In this document: piece by piece, positions 13,185 through 14,001 of the stretch
Layout: each line of letters starts with the position of its first letter
How positions within the stretch are numbered: position 1 is the first letter of the stretch
Assembly (NCBI GenBank): GCA_020852035.1
Contig: JADZBR010000260.1
Span: 1 to 14,001, forward strand
Length of the DNA stretch: 14,001 bases
From: Caulobacteraceae bacterium
Lineage (GTDB): Bacteria; Pseudomonadota; Alphaproteobacteria; Caulobacterales; Caulobacteraceae
Direction: 5' to 3'
Made by a program: the position numbers and the translations under genes
The notes under the pieces: model-generated
Database searches by the model: none
Told to the model about the DNA's origin: nothing
What the model saw: the letters and a program-made list of their open reading frames with translations, nothing else

Positions 13185-13607
13185 TCAGTCCTCGCCCATC
13201 TTCCGGAGCAGCGCCTTGGCCTCGTCCTTGTGGCGAGGCTTCAGATTGCCCCCGATCAGAGCGATCAGGGCGGCGAACACCGCCGCGTCGTCGGTGAAGC
13301 CGATGCCGGCCAGCACGTCGGGAATCGCGTCGGTCGGCAGCACGAAATAGGCGAGCGCCGCCGTCATCATCGCCTTGGCGCGAAAGGGCGTCGCAGGGTC
13401 CTTCGCACAGAACCACACCGAGAGCGCATCCGAGGCGAACGGCACCTTCGAGGCCACCTTGCGCATCTTCGGCCAGAAGCCGCGCGCCACCCGCTGTTCG
13501 TTCACCCGCTGCACGGCCGGAACCAGCGCCCGCGAGGGATCGATCACCTTCTCGGCCCCAAAACCGCGGCCATTGACGTGGGGTGACGCTTTTTCGTTGG
13601 CGCTCAT
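13185..13607 (-). CDS. YkvA/DUF1232 family membrane protein
   Basis: This 140-residue protein has the DUF1232 core YFVLPTDAIPDVLAGIGFTDD followed by a hydrophobic helix AAVFAALIALIGG, and a preceding hydrophobic helix AKAMMTAALAYF. The family form is (Y/S)x(I/L)PxDxIPD...GxxDD. The N-terminal 45 residues are polar and the C-terminus (KPRHKDEAKALLRKMGED) is basic then acidic. Function is unknown; it is probably a small membrane protein. GGAGAGGG at 13618-13625, ten bases before ATG 13607, decides this start over an in-frame ATG at 13643. It diverges from the SDR gene across 53 bp. Confidence 0.85.
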   Translation of the reverse strand: MSANEKASPHVNGRGFGAEKVIDPSRALVPAVQRVNEQRVARGFWPKMRKVASKVPFASDALSVWFCAKDPATPFRAKAMMTAALAYFVLPTDAIPDVLAGIGFTDDAAVFAALIALIGGNLKPRHKDEAKALLRKMGED

Positions 13608-13660
13608 GCCGTTAAAGCCCTCTCCAGCATCACTTAAACGCATCGGGAGGCGAAGCGTCC

Positions 13661-14001
<341 letters not shown>

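Overview
This is a GC-rich alphaproteobacterial chromosome segment, most likely from the Caulobacterales (Caulobacter or Phenylobacterium relatives). That placement is inferred from gene content: a RegB/RegA redox two-component system next to SenC, an MmcB-type repair gene behind a GTTC-N7-GTTC SOS box, an intracellular PHA depolymerase, and several palindromic intergenic repeat families of the kind scattered through such genomes. No rRNA or full canonical tRNA is present.

Layout. (1) 1-2501: the 3' end of a deoxyhypusine synthase-family gene, a palindromic repeat, then two convergent alpha/beta hydrolases whose 3' ends overlap by 65 bp. (2) 2606-4670: a tight three-gene operon of a LemA lipoprotein and two TPM-domain membrane proteins. 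(3) 4680-4840: a long inverted repeat separating this operon from a leftward pair, a YgjP-like zinc peptidase (4843-5574) and intracellular PHA depolymerase phaZ (5583-6872). (4) 6873-7085: another repeat. (5) 7086-9767: senC (leftward) divergent from regB-regA (rightward), a respiratory redox-sensing module. (6) 9768-9909: a nearly perfect 142-bp palindrome between convergent regA and mmcB. (7) 9918-10405: mmcB with a LexA operator just upstream of its start.

(8) 10433-12540 looks accessory. It is visibly less GC-rich than its flanks. It holds an unrecognised coiled-coil plus winged-helix-like protein, a tRNA/tmRNA-like sequence that could be a remnant attachment site, a hairpin followed by a six-codon mini-ORF, and an IS1595-family insertion sequence with a translationally coupled small second gene. 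No integrase, CRISPR array, or recognisable defence or toxin-antitoxin system is seen.

(9) 12546-14001 returns to ordinary chromosome with signs of decay or sequence error: a lipocalin gene interrupted by one in-frame amber codon, a YkvA/DUF1232 protein, and the 5' part of a short-chain dehydrogenase that also carries an in-frame amber plus altered conserved glycines at the window edge.

The best-supported points are the SOS-controlled nuclease-like MmcB, the complete redox-sensing residue set of RegB (quinone motif, H-box, redox cysteine), and the two amber-broken genes within 1.1 kb. I did not find a convincing new multi-gene system. The least explained sequence is 10433-11345.
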